Positions 44,421-53,365 are shown, counted from the first letter of the stretch. The stretch: 64,000 bases of DNA from Paenibacillus assamensis DSM 18201 (GCF_000422445.1 NZ_AULU01000003.1:186001-250000); one strand, 5' to 3'. Program-made: numbers and translations. Notes: a model not told the origin generated them from the letters alone.

Positions 44421-45488
44421 ATGAAGAAAAGAAACAGCTACGCATCACCTACTGGAAAACCAACTCAACAAAGAAGCAGTGGCTCCAATAGAAACCATAA
44501 TAAAAATAGAAATCACGGTTTGGAACATGCTACATCAAAACCACCCAAACCATCTAAGCATACAAGTGCGAAAACGTCACAACATACGCCAGTAAAAGCA
44601 CCGCCAAAGCCGCAAGCTAAATCCTATACGGTTGAACAATCGTCTGAGTTGCTGAGCTTCTTGATTGCACATGTAAACATGGGTCGCAACGCGGTTAAAT
44701 CCGTACTAGCACGTGGACAAGTATCCGTAAATAACAAAGCGACAACCGTATATAACTTCCAACTTGAACCAGGCGATATTGTCACAGTGAGCAAGGAGAA
44801 AACGAGCGATGCGCCTGCCTTCGTAGGCTTGAGAATTATCCATGAAGATGATCATGTAATTGTTATCAACAAAGATGCTGGATTGCTTTCCGTTGCTTCG
44901 CCACAGGAAAAAGAAATGACGGCTTACCGTCAGCTTACGGCACATGTGCGCCAAGCGCATCCAGCCAATCGTATTTTCGTCGTTCATCGTCTGGATCGCG
45001 ATACATCTGGTGTCATGATGTTTGCCAAGAGTGAACATGTTCAACAAACATTGCAAAATGCTTGGAAGGAAAACGTGCAGGAACGTCTATATGTTGCGCT
45101 TGTCGAAGGTGCTGTTACTAAACCAGAAGGTACGATTTCCTCCTGGCTAAAAGAAAGCAAAACGCTAAAAATGTACTCCAGCCCATACCCAAATGACGGT
45201 CAACATGCGGTTACTCATTACAAAGTGCTGCAGTCCAACCGCCAGTATTCCTTGCTGGAAGTTCAGCTCGAAACAGGTCGCAAAAACCAAATTCGCGCAC
45301 ATATGGAAGACATCGGACATCCAATTGTTGGAGATAAAAAGTACGGTGCAAAAGTAAGAACGATAGGCCGCCTCGGCTTGCATGCTCGTGTTCTTTCCTT
45401 TACGCATCCGATAACAGGCAAAGTGCTTCGCTTCGAAACAGACATTCCTAAGAAATTCACGAACCTATTTACAACCGTGAATTCTTAG
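44421..45488 (+). CDS. RluA-family pseudouridine synthase with basic N-terminal tail
   Basis: A 355-residue enzyme. Residues 1-70 are low-complexity and basic (Asn/His/Lys/Pro-rich). An S4 RNA-binding domain (about 75-125, NAVKSVLARGQVSVNN) follows. The catalytic domain (about 135-345) has the active-site motif VHRLDRDTSGVMMF, with its aspartate after HRL, and LLEVQLETGRKNQIRAH. It isomerises uridine in rRNA or tRNA; the target cannot be fixed from sequence. AGAGGTC precedes the start. Such tails are uncommon in this family and may aid RNA binding. Confidence 0.85.
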   Translation: MKKRNSYASPTGKPTQQRSSGSNRNHNKNRNHGLEHATSKPPKPSKHTSAKTSQHTPVKAPPKPQAKSYTVEQSSELLSFLIAHVNMGRNAVKSVLARGQVSVNNKATTVYNFQLEPGDIVTVSKEKTSDAPAFVGLRIIHEDDHVIVINKDAGLLSVASPQEKEMTAYRQLTAHVRQAHPANRIFVVHRLDRDTSGVMMFAKSEHVQQTLQNAWKENVQERLYVALVEGAVTKPEGTISSWLKESKTLKMYSSPYPNDGQHAVTHYKVLQSNRQYSLLEVQLETGRKNQIRAHMEDIGHPIVGDKKYGAKVRTIGRLGLHARVLSFTHPITGKVLRFETDIPKKFTNLFTTVNS

Positions 45489-45513
45489 TCTCAGCTTTCT
45501 CTAAATAAGCAAA

Positions 45514-45548
45514 CAAAAAGGGACGGTCACAATGACTCGTCCCTTTTC
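45514..45548. terminator. terminator between RluA-type and GIY-YIG genes
   Basis: AAAAGGGACG pairs with CGTCCCTTTT around 12 bases. T- and A-runs flank both sides. Confidence 0.8.
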
Positions 45549-45615
45549 AGTCTATTGAATTGGCATATCTAAGCCCATGTGGCAGGTATTGATCTCGTAA
45601 TACCACATATATAGC

Positions 45616-45960
45616 TTACTTGTTATACCCTGCTTCACCATATGGCTGCAGCTCGTTCAGCCACTTCTCTTCTAGCTTCTTCAATTCTTCTTTCTCATCA
45701 AAATAACCATGTTCTTTCTTTTTCAAAATTTCCAGTGTTTCAATTTCAAACGCCGCTTCTCCATAGGCATTCCATTCTGATTGCAGTACCTTATTCATAT
45801 GTCCGCCCATATTAAGCTGAAATTTCTTTCCTTCAATGGTTCGCAAATTCGACGTGCTTACCACAAGCCTTTTATTATTCATCGTATTGCGGATTTGATA
45901 CACGCCCGCTTCCGTCTTTATTTCTTTATATGCTGCTTTTAGTTCTTCTCTGCGATTCAC
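45616..45960 (-). CDS. GIY-YIG nuclease-fold protein
   Basis: A 114-residue protein. AGVYQIRNTMNNKRLV corresponds to the first two strands of the GIY-YIG fold (GVY...YQI in place of GIY...YIG), and LNMGGHMNKVLQSEWNAYG matches the following helix. The C-terminal helix holds the EKW region of the family. The canonical tyrosines and catalytic arginine are partly altered, so the nuclease may be weak or inactive. It follows the DUF2087 regulator by about 50 bases on the same strand. This pairing is common in Bacilli, but its role is not known. Confidence 0.7.
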   Translation of the reverse strand: MNRREELKAAYKEIKTEAGVYQIRNTMNNKRLVVSTSNLRTIEGKKFQLNMGGHMNKVLQSEWNAYGEAAFEIETLEILKKKEHGYFDEKEELKKLEEKWLNELQPYGEAGYNK

Positions 45961-46012
45961 TTCTATCGCACTCCTTTCTACTCATAAACCCTCTAATTCA
46001 TATGACTAGCTC

Positions 46013-46765
46013 TTACTTGAGCCAATATTCACTGCCGTCTTCTTTACGATCAAGAAAGCCATATTCGATCAAATATCTGCGCAAAGTCACGTAATCATCG
46101 TAAACCGCTTTTAAAACTTGATTAATCTCCTTCTCATTGTAAATCGTACCGATCTGGAAACGCTTAGTGATCTCTCGCAGCACGACTAGTTTACTCTTCT
46201 CTTTCATCGAGAACGTCTTCAACTTGCCATCCGTCCCGTCAGGGAAGTATTTTTCCAGAAGCTTATTATTCTCTTCTTGCGTCACGTTATATCGCTCATC
46301 TACCATCGTAGCCGTCTTATGATACTCTACAAAAGCAGGTGCGTGTTCATCCTTCTCCTTCAGAAGCTCCATTAACGTTAAGAACACCTTTGCTTGACGT
46401 TCTTTCTCCTTCAATACGAAGCGGTGATTCCGAATCGTGGAGGCACTACCGATGCCCATCTGCTGCTGAATATCACGATCGCTTTTCCCCTCATAAAAAC
46501 ATTGGAGCAAGCCGTTCTGGTGTTCTGTCAATCCTGTCATCTTCTTATCCATCTGAATGAGATAGCGGAACACAGATTGATGCTCACGCTCAATATGGAG
46601 GCGCGTGTATCGCTCAGCTTCGTACAACGTATCGCCTTTCTTATAGATAATGCCTTTCTCCACCTTCTGGCCGCACAACAAACAAACATATTGCTTCTCT
46701 TGCTCATGATATCCTTGCTTCAATTCATCTATAGAAGCATTCCAGAACATTTCTGATATATCCAT
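46013..46765 (-). CDS. DUF2087 transcriptional regulator
   Basis: A 250-residue regulator. A Cys pair in YVCLLCGQKVEKG (about 28-40) suggests a metal or redox site. A LuxR-like helix-turn-helix (GKSDRDIQQQMGIGSASTIRNHR) lies near 91-113. The C-terminal DUF2087 domain has VVLREITKRFQIGTIYNEKE and VTLRRYLIEYGFLDR. I chose the ATG at 46763-46765: the sigma-A promoter at 46805-46833 lies inside any longer frame, so translation cannot start farther upstream. The gene is probably co-transcribed with the GIY-YIG gene and self-regulated through the inverted repeats that flank its promoter. Confidence 0.7.
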   Translation of the reverse strand: MDISEMFWNASIDELKQGYHEQEKQYVCLLCGQKVEKGIIYKKGDTLYEAERYTRLHIEREHQSVFRYLIQMDKKMTGLTEHQNGLLQCFYEGKSDRDIQQQMGIGSASTIRNHRFVLKEKERQAKVFLTLMELLKEKDEHAPAFVEYHKTATMVDERYNVTQEENNKLLEKYFPDGTDGKLKTFSMKEKSKLVVLREITKRFQIGTIYNEKEINQVLKAVYDDYVTLRRYLIEYGFLDRKEDGSEYWLK

Positions 46766-46781
46766 ACCTAAACACATCCTA

Positions 46782-46840
46782 TTTTTGTTTGTCTTATAAT
46801 AGACATTATTACTCATCGTTTGAATATTGTCAAACAAAAA
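46782..46840 (-). promoter_or_regulatory. promoter flanked by inverted repeats, DUF2087 gene
   Basis: On the minus strand TTGACA (46828-46833), a 17-base spacer and AATAAT (46805-46810). Around it, TTTTTGTTTGTC (46782-46793) and GTCAAACAAAAA (46829-46840) match as inverted repeats in 11 of 12 positions. One arm overlaps the -35 and the other lies just downstream of the start site, a good arrangement for a looping or blocking repressor. Confidence 0.65.
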
Positions 46841-46963
46841 GCAAACAACTGATGTGTTTGTCTATGAATTTTCCTCTGAGATACCCTATTTACACTTTTC
46901 GGGCTATACTGAATATAGCTCTGTAGTTCCATTTTCCATATCTATAAAAGGAGAGATCATCGT

Positions 46964-47221
46964 ATGGCTTACTTTGCAGCTATTTTGAACATGAAAGATG
47001 TTTCTAAAAATGCTACTTATCGCCCTGACCATCTAGCTTACCTTGAAAGTCTGCACGCACAGGGAAAGATTTATGCTAGAGGACCATTCGCAGACGGCTC
47101 AGGTGGCATGGTTGTTTATATTGCAGACTCCTTTGAAGAAGCGAAGCAGTTGGCAGAGCAAGATCCATACATTATTGAAGGTGTACGTCACTTGGAGTTA
47201 AGAGAATGGGGTCTTATGTAA
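46964..47221 (+). CDS. YciI-family protein
   Basis: An 85-residue ferredoxin-like alpha/beta protein. RPDHLAYLESLHAQGKIYARG and DPYIIEGVRHLELREWG match the YCII domain, including the conserved His and Asp thought to form an active site. Members act as small lyases, isomerases or regulators in varied pathways; this stand-alone one cannot be assigned. AAAGGAGAG precedes the ATG. A terminator follows. Confidence 0.8.
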   Translation: MAYFAAILNMKDVSKNATYRPDHLAYLESLHAQGKIYARGPFADGSGGMVVYIADSFEEAKQLAEQDPYIIEGVRHLELREWGLM

Positions 47222-47244
47222 GAGAACGAATTTTGTTTCTCAGC

Positions 47245-47290
47245 AGCTGCCTTTCAAGCTAAGTTAGTGCTTGGAGGCAGCTATTTATAT
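47245..47290 (+). terminator. terminator after the YciI gene
   Basis: AGCTGCC pairs with GGCAGCT, extended by CAAGC/GCTTG. ATTTATATAT follows. Confidence 0.7.
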
Positions 47291-47433
47291 ATCAGAATGA
47301 TTGAGACCGACATACTCATCTTGTTCCTTATCATCCTCATCCTACCTCCAAAGATTGTTTCTCCTGTTTATGACCATTGTCGTTTATAATAAATAGATTG
47401 CACAATAAGATCGGTTATATAGGGAGGCTTCAC

Positions 47434-47763
47434 ATGTTTACCGCAGTATTGTTGTTTATGGTCGCTGGACTAGCCGAGATTGGCGGAGGATATCTTATTT
47501 GGCTGTGGTTAAGGGAGTCCAAGCCACTTTCCTATGGCATTTGGGGAGGTATTATTCTTATCGCTTACGGAATCATCCCCACACTGCAATCATTTCCTTC
47601 TTTCGGAAAAGTGTATGCAGCTTACGGAGGCGCATTTGTTATGCTTGCCATCCTTTGGGGCTGGCTTGTAGATAAGCAGGCACCTGATCGATACGATATC
47701 ATCGGCGGATTGATATGCCTTATCGGCGTTGCGGTTATTTTGTGGGCTCCACGATCTGCATAA
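47434..47763 (+). CDS. YnfA-family (UPF0060) small membrane protein
   Basis: A 109-residue protein with four hydrophobic segments. AGLAEIGGGYLIWLWLRE is the typical start and GKVYAAYGGAFVMLAILWGW the conserved middle. YnfA members are related to small multidrug (SMR) exporters and may act as dimers. The substrate is unknown. The ATG at 47434 follows AGGGAGG; an earlier in-frame codon at 47377 is unsupported. Confidence 0.88.
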   Translation: MFTAVLLFMVAGLAEIGGGYLIWLWLRESKPLSYGIWGGIILIAYGIIPTLQSFPSFGKVYAAYGGAFVMLAILWGWLVDKQAPDRYDIIGGLICLIGVAVILWAPRSA

Positions 47764-48110
47764 AGATAATGAGGGGGGAAGGACACCTTCCTTCTTCTCC
47801 GTAGATTTTCCTTTTTCGCTACAATTAACTGGTATAGAAGCTTCTATTTCCCTTGATAGGGTCCCCTCTTTTCGACACTTATTCATAAATAAGACTCTTA
47901 TTTTATAGTAGAAAGCCACTCTTCTTACATCTATATACAAATTAGTAGGAATAAAGTAACAAAAAAATTATAATCTTCCCTTTTGATTTGTGTTACATTT
48001 ATTTCAGATCAATCAGCAACATTCGTCTATTATTTCGCGTCTACTAAGTATGGTAATTTAAAGTATTATATGTTTGAATTGGATGATTTACTAACGAGGG
48101 ATGGAGGATT
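47764..48110. other. intergenic region before the amidase gene
   Basis: About 350 bases. A short hairpin (GGAAGG/CCTTCC, 47778-47792) may end the YnfA transcript. The rest is AT-rich and holds the amidase promoter region; I could not pick one promoter with confidence. No gene is visible. Confidence 0.4.
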
Positions 48111-49751
48111 ATGTCGACTACCATGAAAAAATACGGTCTCTTGCTAATGTTACTGACGTTATTGTTCACGCTTCCTACTATTGCTGCTGCTGAGCAAAGT
48201 GAAAAATCTACTAATCTCACACAATCTACTACAAAGAGCAAAAAAGCTGCTAATGGAACTAAGGATAAGAATACTACTAAATCTACACAACTTATCCAAC
48301 CTACTCCTAGCACGAAGGATGCAAAGAGTACAAGCATTATAATAGACGACAAGAAACTGACGCTCCCTTCAAATGCTGAAGTAAAAAATATGAATCAATC
48401 TGTCATGATTCCACTTCGAGTTGTCATTGAGCATCTTGGTTTCGCTGTCGATTGGCAGAAAGAGTCCAAACAGCTTCATATTTCTGATGGCACCAACAAA
48501 ATAGAGCTGACCGTAGGAAGCAATGCCTCTATCGTAAACGGAACAGAAACGACATTAAGCAGTCCGCCAATCGTTGAAGGCGGTACAGCACTTGTCCCTC
48601 TTCGATTTGTTGGAGAGCAATTCGGTCTAAAAGTTCGTTGGGATAATGCCAACAAGTCAGTCTTGATTCAAACGCCACCTCCTCCTCCTAAAGAAGAGGT
48701 GAATCCAGATCCAAACCAAAATAAAACGATACCTCCTGGAAATACAGGCTCTAACAAGGGTTCTAATTCGGGTACCGCACAAATAAACAATATCAACTAT
48801 ATAGATAATCAATTGATGGTCGAAGTGCAAGGAACAGTGCAGCCCAAAATATTTACTATGACTGACCCGAATCGAATTGTTATGGATATTCCTGCAACTG
48901 CCTTCACCACTGATTTTATTAATGGACAGCTTATGAACGGAAAAGCAGGATTCCACGGAAAACTTGACAATTTTATAGATGACCCGCACATCGAGCAAGT
49001 CCGCTACTCTTTATTTGACGAAAAGTCTTCTACGATTCGTATCGTACTAGACACGAGAGCAGATATCGGCTACACCATTACTGATGGAGGCAGTGAATCA
49101 GGGTTCCTTACGATGGAGCTGCATACAGGAGATCAAGTAGTGCCCCCGGCAATTACGGATCCTCCGACAACGACACCACCGATAACTACGCCGCCAACTA
49201 CGATTGACGGCAAGAAAATTGTTGTCATCGATCCCGGTCACGGGGCCAAGGATTCAGGTGCTGTCGGTTATTCAGGTAAATACGAGAAAGATTTTGTACT
49301 GGGACTAGCTCTAAAAGTGGAACAATTACTGCTCCAAGAAGAGAATATCCAAGTTATTATGACACGAACAGATGATACATTCATAGAGCTCCCAGATCGT
49401 ATTGAGGTGGCCAACCGCGTAAATGCAGCAGCATTCGTATCCATTCATGCGAATTCAGCAGCACCAAATCGCAAAGCGGGTGGAACCGAAACGTATTTTT
49501 ATCCGACTTCGCATGAAACATTTGCTGATACTATGCACAAGCACATACTAGGCGCAACTAAGTTCACAGATCGTAAAGTAAAAAGGCATCCGTATGCAGT
49601 ACTAGCTAAAGCCAAAGTACCTGCCGTTCTATTAGAAATAGGGTTTCTATCAAATCCTCAAGAAGAACAACAAATGCTATCCGAACAATTTCAAAATCGT
49701 GTAGCTGTAAGTATTGTGAATGGAATTAAAGAATCAATAGGTGTCCAGTAA
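48111..49751 (+). CDS. N-acetylmuramoyl-L-alanine amidase with copper-amine-oxidase-like and AMIN domains
   Basis: A 546-residue secreted cell-wall hydrolase. It has a signal peptide (about 1-27). A Lys/Thr/Ser-rich linker leads to a copper-amine-oxidase-like N-terminal domain (about 74-185, MIPLRVVIEHLGFAVDW and ALVPLRFVGEQFGLKVRWD). An AMIN domain (about 225-325) and a Pro/Thr linker follow. The Amidase_3 catalytic domain spans about 368-546. Zinc ligands are visible in VVIDPGHGAKDSGAVG (His) and SIHANSA (His), plus a Glu just after YSGKYEK; the catalytic Glu is in LLEIGFLSNP. It cleaves the link between muramic acid and the stem peptide. Confidence 0.9.
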   Translation: MSTTMKKYGLLLMLLTLLFTLPTIAAAEQSEKSTNLTQSTTKSKKAANGTKDKNTTKSTQLIQPTPSTKDAKSTSIIIDDKKLTLPSNAEVKNMNQSVMIPLRVVIEHLGFAVDWQKESKQLHISDGTNKIELTVGSNASIVNGTETTLSSPPIVEGGTALVPLRFVGEQFGLKVRWDNANKSVLIQTPPPPPKEEVNPDPNQNKTIPPGNTGSNKGSNSGTAQINNINYIDNQLMVEVQGTVQPKIFTMTDPNRIVMDIPATAFTTDFINGQLMNGKAGFHGKLDNFIDDPHIEQVRYSLFDEKSSTIRIVLDTRADIGYTITDGGSESGFLTMELHTGDQVVPPAITDPPTTTPPITTPPTTIDGKKIVVIDPGHGAKDSGAVGYSGKYEKDFVLGLALKVEQLLLQEENIQVIMTRTDDTFIELPDRIEVANRVNAAAFVSIHANSAAPNRKAGGTETYFYPTSHETFADTMHKHILGATKFTDRKVKRHPYAVLAKAKVPAVLLEIGFLSNPQEEQQMLSEQFQNRVAVSIVNGIKESIGVQ

Positions 49752-49765
49752 ACAAGCTTAATCAC

Positions 49766-49815
49766 AACTCACCACCATTTCCCACATCATTTGTGGCTTA
49801 ATGGAGGTGAGTTGT
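49766..49815 (+). terminator. terminator after the amidase gene
   Basis: AACTCACC pairs with GGTGAGTT, with further CCATT/AATGG and CCACA/TGTGG stems inside. A weak T-run (GTTCTAATTTTA) follows. Confidence 0.75.
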
Positions 49816-49831
49816 TCTAATTTTATATGTA

Positions 49832-49880
49832 AAAAAAGTGCTTGCAGGACAAGCACTAGGCAGTACCCTGCAAGCACAAA
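49832..49880 (-). terminator. terminator after the coat-like gene
   Basis: GTGCTTGCAGG pairs with CCTGCAAGCAC. On the minus strand a run of seven T (CTTTTTTTAC) follows. Confidence 0.85.
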
Positions 49881-49887
49881 CTAGTTA

Positions 49888-50214
49888 TTAATATTCGCCA
49901 CCGTATACTTTATGATGGCAGTCGCTGCGGCGTTTTTTGTGTTTTTTCTTGTGTCCACCACCGTAGCTTTTTCCACCACCATAGCTTCCGCCGCCGTAGC
50001 TGCTTCCGCCGTGAGAGCGAGTACCCAAGTTTACTTTGAATTTCTTTACTTTCTTCACAGTGAAGACTTTCTTTTCGATAACTTTAATGATTTTTTTAGC
50101 GCTCTTTTTCACTCTTGTGTCGATAAGTTTTTTGCGACCATGACCGTTACCATGACCGTTGCCATGTTTACGTTTTTTGGATTTTTTATGATGGTTCTCA
50201 AATTCTCTACCCAT
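49888..50214 (-). CDS. Lys/His/Gly-rich low-complexity protein, probable spore-coat-like
   Basis: A 108-residue very basic protein. It has an N-terminal His/Lys/Gly-rich part (KKSKKRKHGNGHGNGHGRKK), a Lys/Val-rich helix-like middle (KKIIKVIEKKVFTVKKVKKF) and a Gly/Ser/Tyr repeat (SYGGGSYGGGKSYGGG) before KKKHKKRRSDCHH. The composition is like CotG/CotC-type coat or other self-assembling proteins. The ATG at 50212-50214 has AAGGATGGG upstream; an ATG four codons earlier sits inside that site. The spore role is inferred from composition only. Confidence 0.5.
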   Translation of the reverse strand: MGREFENHHKKSKKRKHGNGHGNGHGRKKLIDTRVKKSAKKIIKVIEKKVFTVKKVKKFKVNLGTRSHGGSSYGGGSYGGGKSYGGGHKKKHKKRRSDCHHKVYGGEY

Positions 50215-50357
50215 ACGTAATCCCATCCTTCATATTAAATATTTTGTCTTGCACCACATTATATGAATTGCAAACAGCAGACTCCACGGCGTGAGCCTGC
50301 TGCTATAAAAGATGGTGAGAACATATATTTATATGAAAAATAGTATATTACAAGGCA

Positions 50358-51236
50358 TTATTTGTAACGTTTAATAAACTGTACCGCTTTACGAATATCT
50401 TCCGCTGGCTCGGTTCCAACTTCACGTTCAATCGTCAAATAACCATTAAAGCCAATGTCTACTAGAGCTTGGAAATAGTTATCAAAGTCAACGTTCCCTT
50501 CTCCTAATGGAAGCTCCTTGAATGGACCATCTGTAGCCATTTCTGCAAGCTTTTCATGACTCATCGGCTCAAAACCCAACATGCCATACACTTCTCGTGG
50601 ATCAACTTCACGCACGCGAATGCCGTCCTTCACATGCGTGTGCACAATGTAATCTTTTAACGTATAAACACCTTGGACAGGATCATCACCTGTTACCATA
50701 ACCATATTCGCTGGATCGAAGTTAACAGCCATCCCCCTGCCAGTCAATGAATCAAGGAACTGTTTTAAATGCGCAGATGTTTCTGGCCCTGTCTCAATGG
50801 CAAAATGTCCGCCTACACTGTTCGCATACTGACTAAGCTCCTCACAAGCACGCTGCATCGTCGCATAGATAGGATGGTCTTCATTAGGGACGATGCCAAT
50901 GTGCGTCGTTACAATATTTGAACCCAAATCAAGTGCCAAATCTAGAATACGCTTCGACTTTTCAATCTTCCACGGGTTAGCCTCTGGGTCTTGGAATCCA
51001 TGACCAGCCAAGTCTCCTACTAACGCTGATACTTCCAATCCTAAATCTTCAATATAGGATTTCAATTCCTTACGAGCAGTTGAAGATAGATTAGCAGGAT
51101 CCATTTCCCCTTCTACCGCATAAATTTGCACACCATTCGCGCCCACCTCTTGTGCCTTGCGCAGCGCTTCTTTTAATGGCAATTTGAAGCTATCTGTCAT
51201 TACCCCTATCGGTTGATGAATCTTCACCATATTCAC
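50358..51236 (-). CDS. sugar phosphate isomerase/epimerase (TIM barrel)
   Basis: A 292-residue AP-endonuclease-2-type barrel (IolE/IolI-like). Metal-binding residues are visible in HFAIETGPE, MAVNFDPANM, YIVHTHVKDG and the C-terminal GYLTIERE. It isomerises a sugar, keto-inositol or similar. GTG at 51236 follows GGGAGGG with good spacing; an ATG two codons on is also possible. It is the last gene of a three-gene catabolic operon with the Gfo/Idh/MocA dehydrogenase and a second isomerase. Confidence 0.82.
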   Translation of the reverse strand: MNMVKIHQPIGVMTDSFKLPLKEALRKAQEVGANGVQIYAVEGEMDPANLSSTARKELKSYIEDLGLEVSALVGDLAGHGFQDPEANPWKIEKSKRILDLALDLGSNIVTTHIGIVPNEDHPIYATMQRACEELSQYANSVGGHFAIETGPETSAHLKQFLDSLTGRGMAVNFDPANMVMVTGDDPVQGVYTLKDYIVHTHVKDGIRVREVDPREVYGMLGFEPMSHEKLAEMATDGPFKELPLGEGNVDFDNYFQALVDIGFNGYLTIEREVGTEPAEDIRKAVQFIKRYK

Positions 51237-51288
51237 TTATTCCCTCCCAATTCAACTATAATGTAACAACTTTATTTTAATAAGCGGA

Positions 51289-52368
51289 TTAATTTAATAC
51301 CTTCTCTATCTCATAGACAACTTCTTTGCCTGTACGGCTCGATTCATAAATACCGGACAATATTTTAAGCATTTCAACACCATCTTCTACGGGACAAATG
51401 GTCTCTTCCCTGCCCAAGCAAGTCTCAACGAAGTGAGCAACCTCAGCAGCAAACCCTTTCTCGAAATCAAAGGAGAGATCATCAATTTGCGGTGTAATAT
51501 TTAACATCGTATTGTGCTTCTCACTAACAATCGCAAGCTCAGGCTCCACCTCAGCTCCACCCTTATCTCCATACAGCTTCACCGCAAGCTCTTCTTGCTT
51601 CGCATGAAGCGTGAAGCTAACATCTACAGCCAGTGAAGCTCCATTTTCAAAACGAATCAGTGCATTAGCCATGTCTTCAATCGTATTATGACTTGCATCA
51701 TAATCAGCAGCTTGATAGAAGCTAAAGTTCTCAATATGACCGCGATTGCCTAGTTTATTGTACGTATTCCCAGTAACACTTTTCACCTTTGGCTTGCCCA
51801 TCAAGTACCAGCAAAGATCAATGACATGGACCCCAAGGTCAATCAATGGACCGCCGCCTGAACGCTGTATATCGCTGAACCAGCCGCCTGGATTGCCTAA
51901 ACGACGCAGACAAGAAGCCTTTGCATAATAAACCTCGCCCAGTTCACCTGCATCGATAAATTTCTTCAGCACCTTCGTATTTGTACCGAAACGGCGCACA
52001 TAACCGATCTGCAATATTTTTCCGCTCTCTTGAACCGCTTCCTGAATTGACAAAGCCTCTTCCACTGTGCGGCATAACGGCTTCTCCACTAGCACATGCT
52101 TGCCCGCCTTCAAAGCAGCAATGCTGTTTTCTGCATGTGTATTATTCCATGTACAAACGCTGACGGCATCAATATGTTCGTCACGTAGAAATTCCGCTAC
52201 ATTGGTATATACTTTACTAGCACCGAATTCGGTTGCCTTTGCTCGTGCCCGCTCCTCATTGAGATCACAGACAGCTACAATTTCTACATCCGGATGCTGA
52301 GCATAGCCTTTAAAATGAAACTCCGAAATAGATCCTGCTCCAATGACACCTACACGCAATTTGCTCAT
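51289..52368 (-). CDS. Gfo/Idh/MocA-family NAD(P)-dependent dehydrogenase
   Basis: A 359-residue enzyme. The Rossmann fold is GVIGAGSISEFHFKGYA (residues 7-23), and the signature EKPLC with its catalytic-site lysine lies at 95-99. The C-terminal domain has the GGGPLIDLGVHVIDLC metal/substrate region. The family oxidises a hydroxyl of a sugar, inositol or glycoside. It has a GGGAGG site and lies between two isomerase genes on the same strand, so it probably acts in series with them on one sugar or inositol. The substrate cannot be determined from sequence. Confidence 0.85.
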   Translation of the reverse strand: MSKLRVGVIGAGSISEFHFKGYAQHPDVEIVAVCDLNEERARAKATEFGASKVYTNVAEFLRDEHIDAVSVCTWNNTHAENSIAALKAGKHVLVEKPLCRTVEEALSIQEAVQESGKILQIGYVRRFGTNTKVLKKFIDAGELGEVYYAKASCLRRLGNPGGWFSDIQRSGGGPLIDLGVHVIDLCWYLMGKPKVKSVTGNTYNKLGNRGHIENFSFYQAADYDASHNTIEDMANALIRFENGASLAVDVSFTLHAKQEELAVKLYGDKGGAEVEPELAIVSEKHNTMLNITPQIDDLSFDFEKGFAAEVAHFVETCLGREETICPVEDGVEMLKILSGIYESSRTGKEVVYEIEKVLN

Positions 52369-52450
52369 CGATTTAGTTCCTCCCTATTAATCGCTCACTT
52401 GTATTACCTTTTTAAATACATACTCTCTTATTTCTTCTATGATCAAATCA

Positions 52451-53323
52451 TTACGCCTCATTCCATAATCGACGCAGATTGTCTAACGCAATTCGAGTCC
52501 CTTTCAGGCAATCTTCCATCCCTTCAAATTCTATGGATACATAGCCGTCATAGCCAGATTGCTTTACGATGGAAACGAGCTTCGGTATTGGTAAGTCCCC
52601 TTGACCTACAATCGCTCCTCTTAAATATTGGCCGTGAAGCGATTGAAACCAGCCCTCACCAGGATTGCAATCAGCAGGCCGCAAGTAGAAATCTTTGAAA
52701 TGGACCATGCTTGCTAACGTTACGTTAGCGCGAACAGCTGGCTCAGACGGTTCATCCACACAGACAAAGTTACCGACATCTAATGTCGTACGGAAATTGT
52801 CGCGATTCACATCAAGCACGATACGGCGCACTCGCTCACTATGCTGCGCATAGAAGCCGTGGTTCTCAATACTCGTCGTAATGCCATATTGGGATGCATA
52901 TTCCGCCAGCTCGCGACAAGCCGCGACAATTTTGGCGTAATCCTGTTCAAAATAAGCCGTTCCTGTCTCTGCCAAAGGACGGGAAGCAATATCATGGCGC
53001 ATGCGCTTTACTCCAAGTCGATGAGCGATATCGATATGTCCTTTAATATGGTTCACTTCAGCAGCGTAGGCTTCCTCTGTCAAGCCAGCTACATTGCCAC
53101 CTACACAGTAATTGGACAGTTCCAAGCCAATCTCATCTGCATACTGTCTAATCTGATCCGCTAGTTCCGGCTTGCCATGCAAGTCGAATCCAATATCTAT
53201 AAGCTGAACGATCTCAGCATGCTCGCCTCCATTTTCCTTGATCCATTTCAATACAGCGAATATGTCCATTTCCTGTCGTCCCATTGCTTGGTATAAACAA
53301 TACGTACTAACACCCAGCTTCAT
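52451..53323 (-). CDS. sugar phosphate isomerase/epimerase (TIM barrel), first gene of operon
   Basis: A 290-residue member of the same barrel family as the gene at 50358. GVSTYCLYQAMGRQEMDIF is at the start; ITTSIENHGF, TTLDVGNFVC, MVHFKDFYLRP and YVSIEFEG supply the metal site. GGAGTGG precedes the ATG. The cre-like site at 53366-53379 lies about 45 bases upstream, so the operon may be under carbon catabolite control. Confidence 0.82.
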   Translation of the reverse strand: MKLGVSTYCLYQAMGRQEMDIFAVLKWIKENGGEHAEIVQLIDIGFDLHGKPELADQIRQYADEIGLELSNYCVGGNVAGLTEEAYAAEVNHIKGHIDIAHRLGVKRMRHDIASRPLAETGTAYFEQDYAKIVAACRELAEYASQYGITTSIENHGFYAQHSERVRRIVLDVNRDNFRTTLDVGNFVCVDEPSEPAVRANVTLASMVHFKDFYLRPADCNPGEGWFQSLHGQYLRGAIVGQGDLPIPKLVSIVKQSGYDGYVSIEFEGMEDCLKGTRIALDNLRRLWNEA

Positions 53324-53365
53324 CTCGTTCCACTCCCAGCATGCCTAGCAACAAGGTGCCTCCGA

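Noticed and set aside
46766-46837. 24 extra N-terminal residues for the DUF2087 regulator
   Set aside because: The promoter with its -35 and -10 lies inside this stretch, so it cannot be translated from the main transcript.
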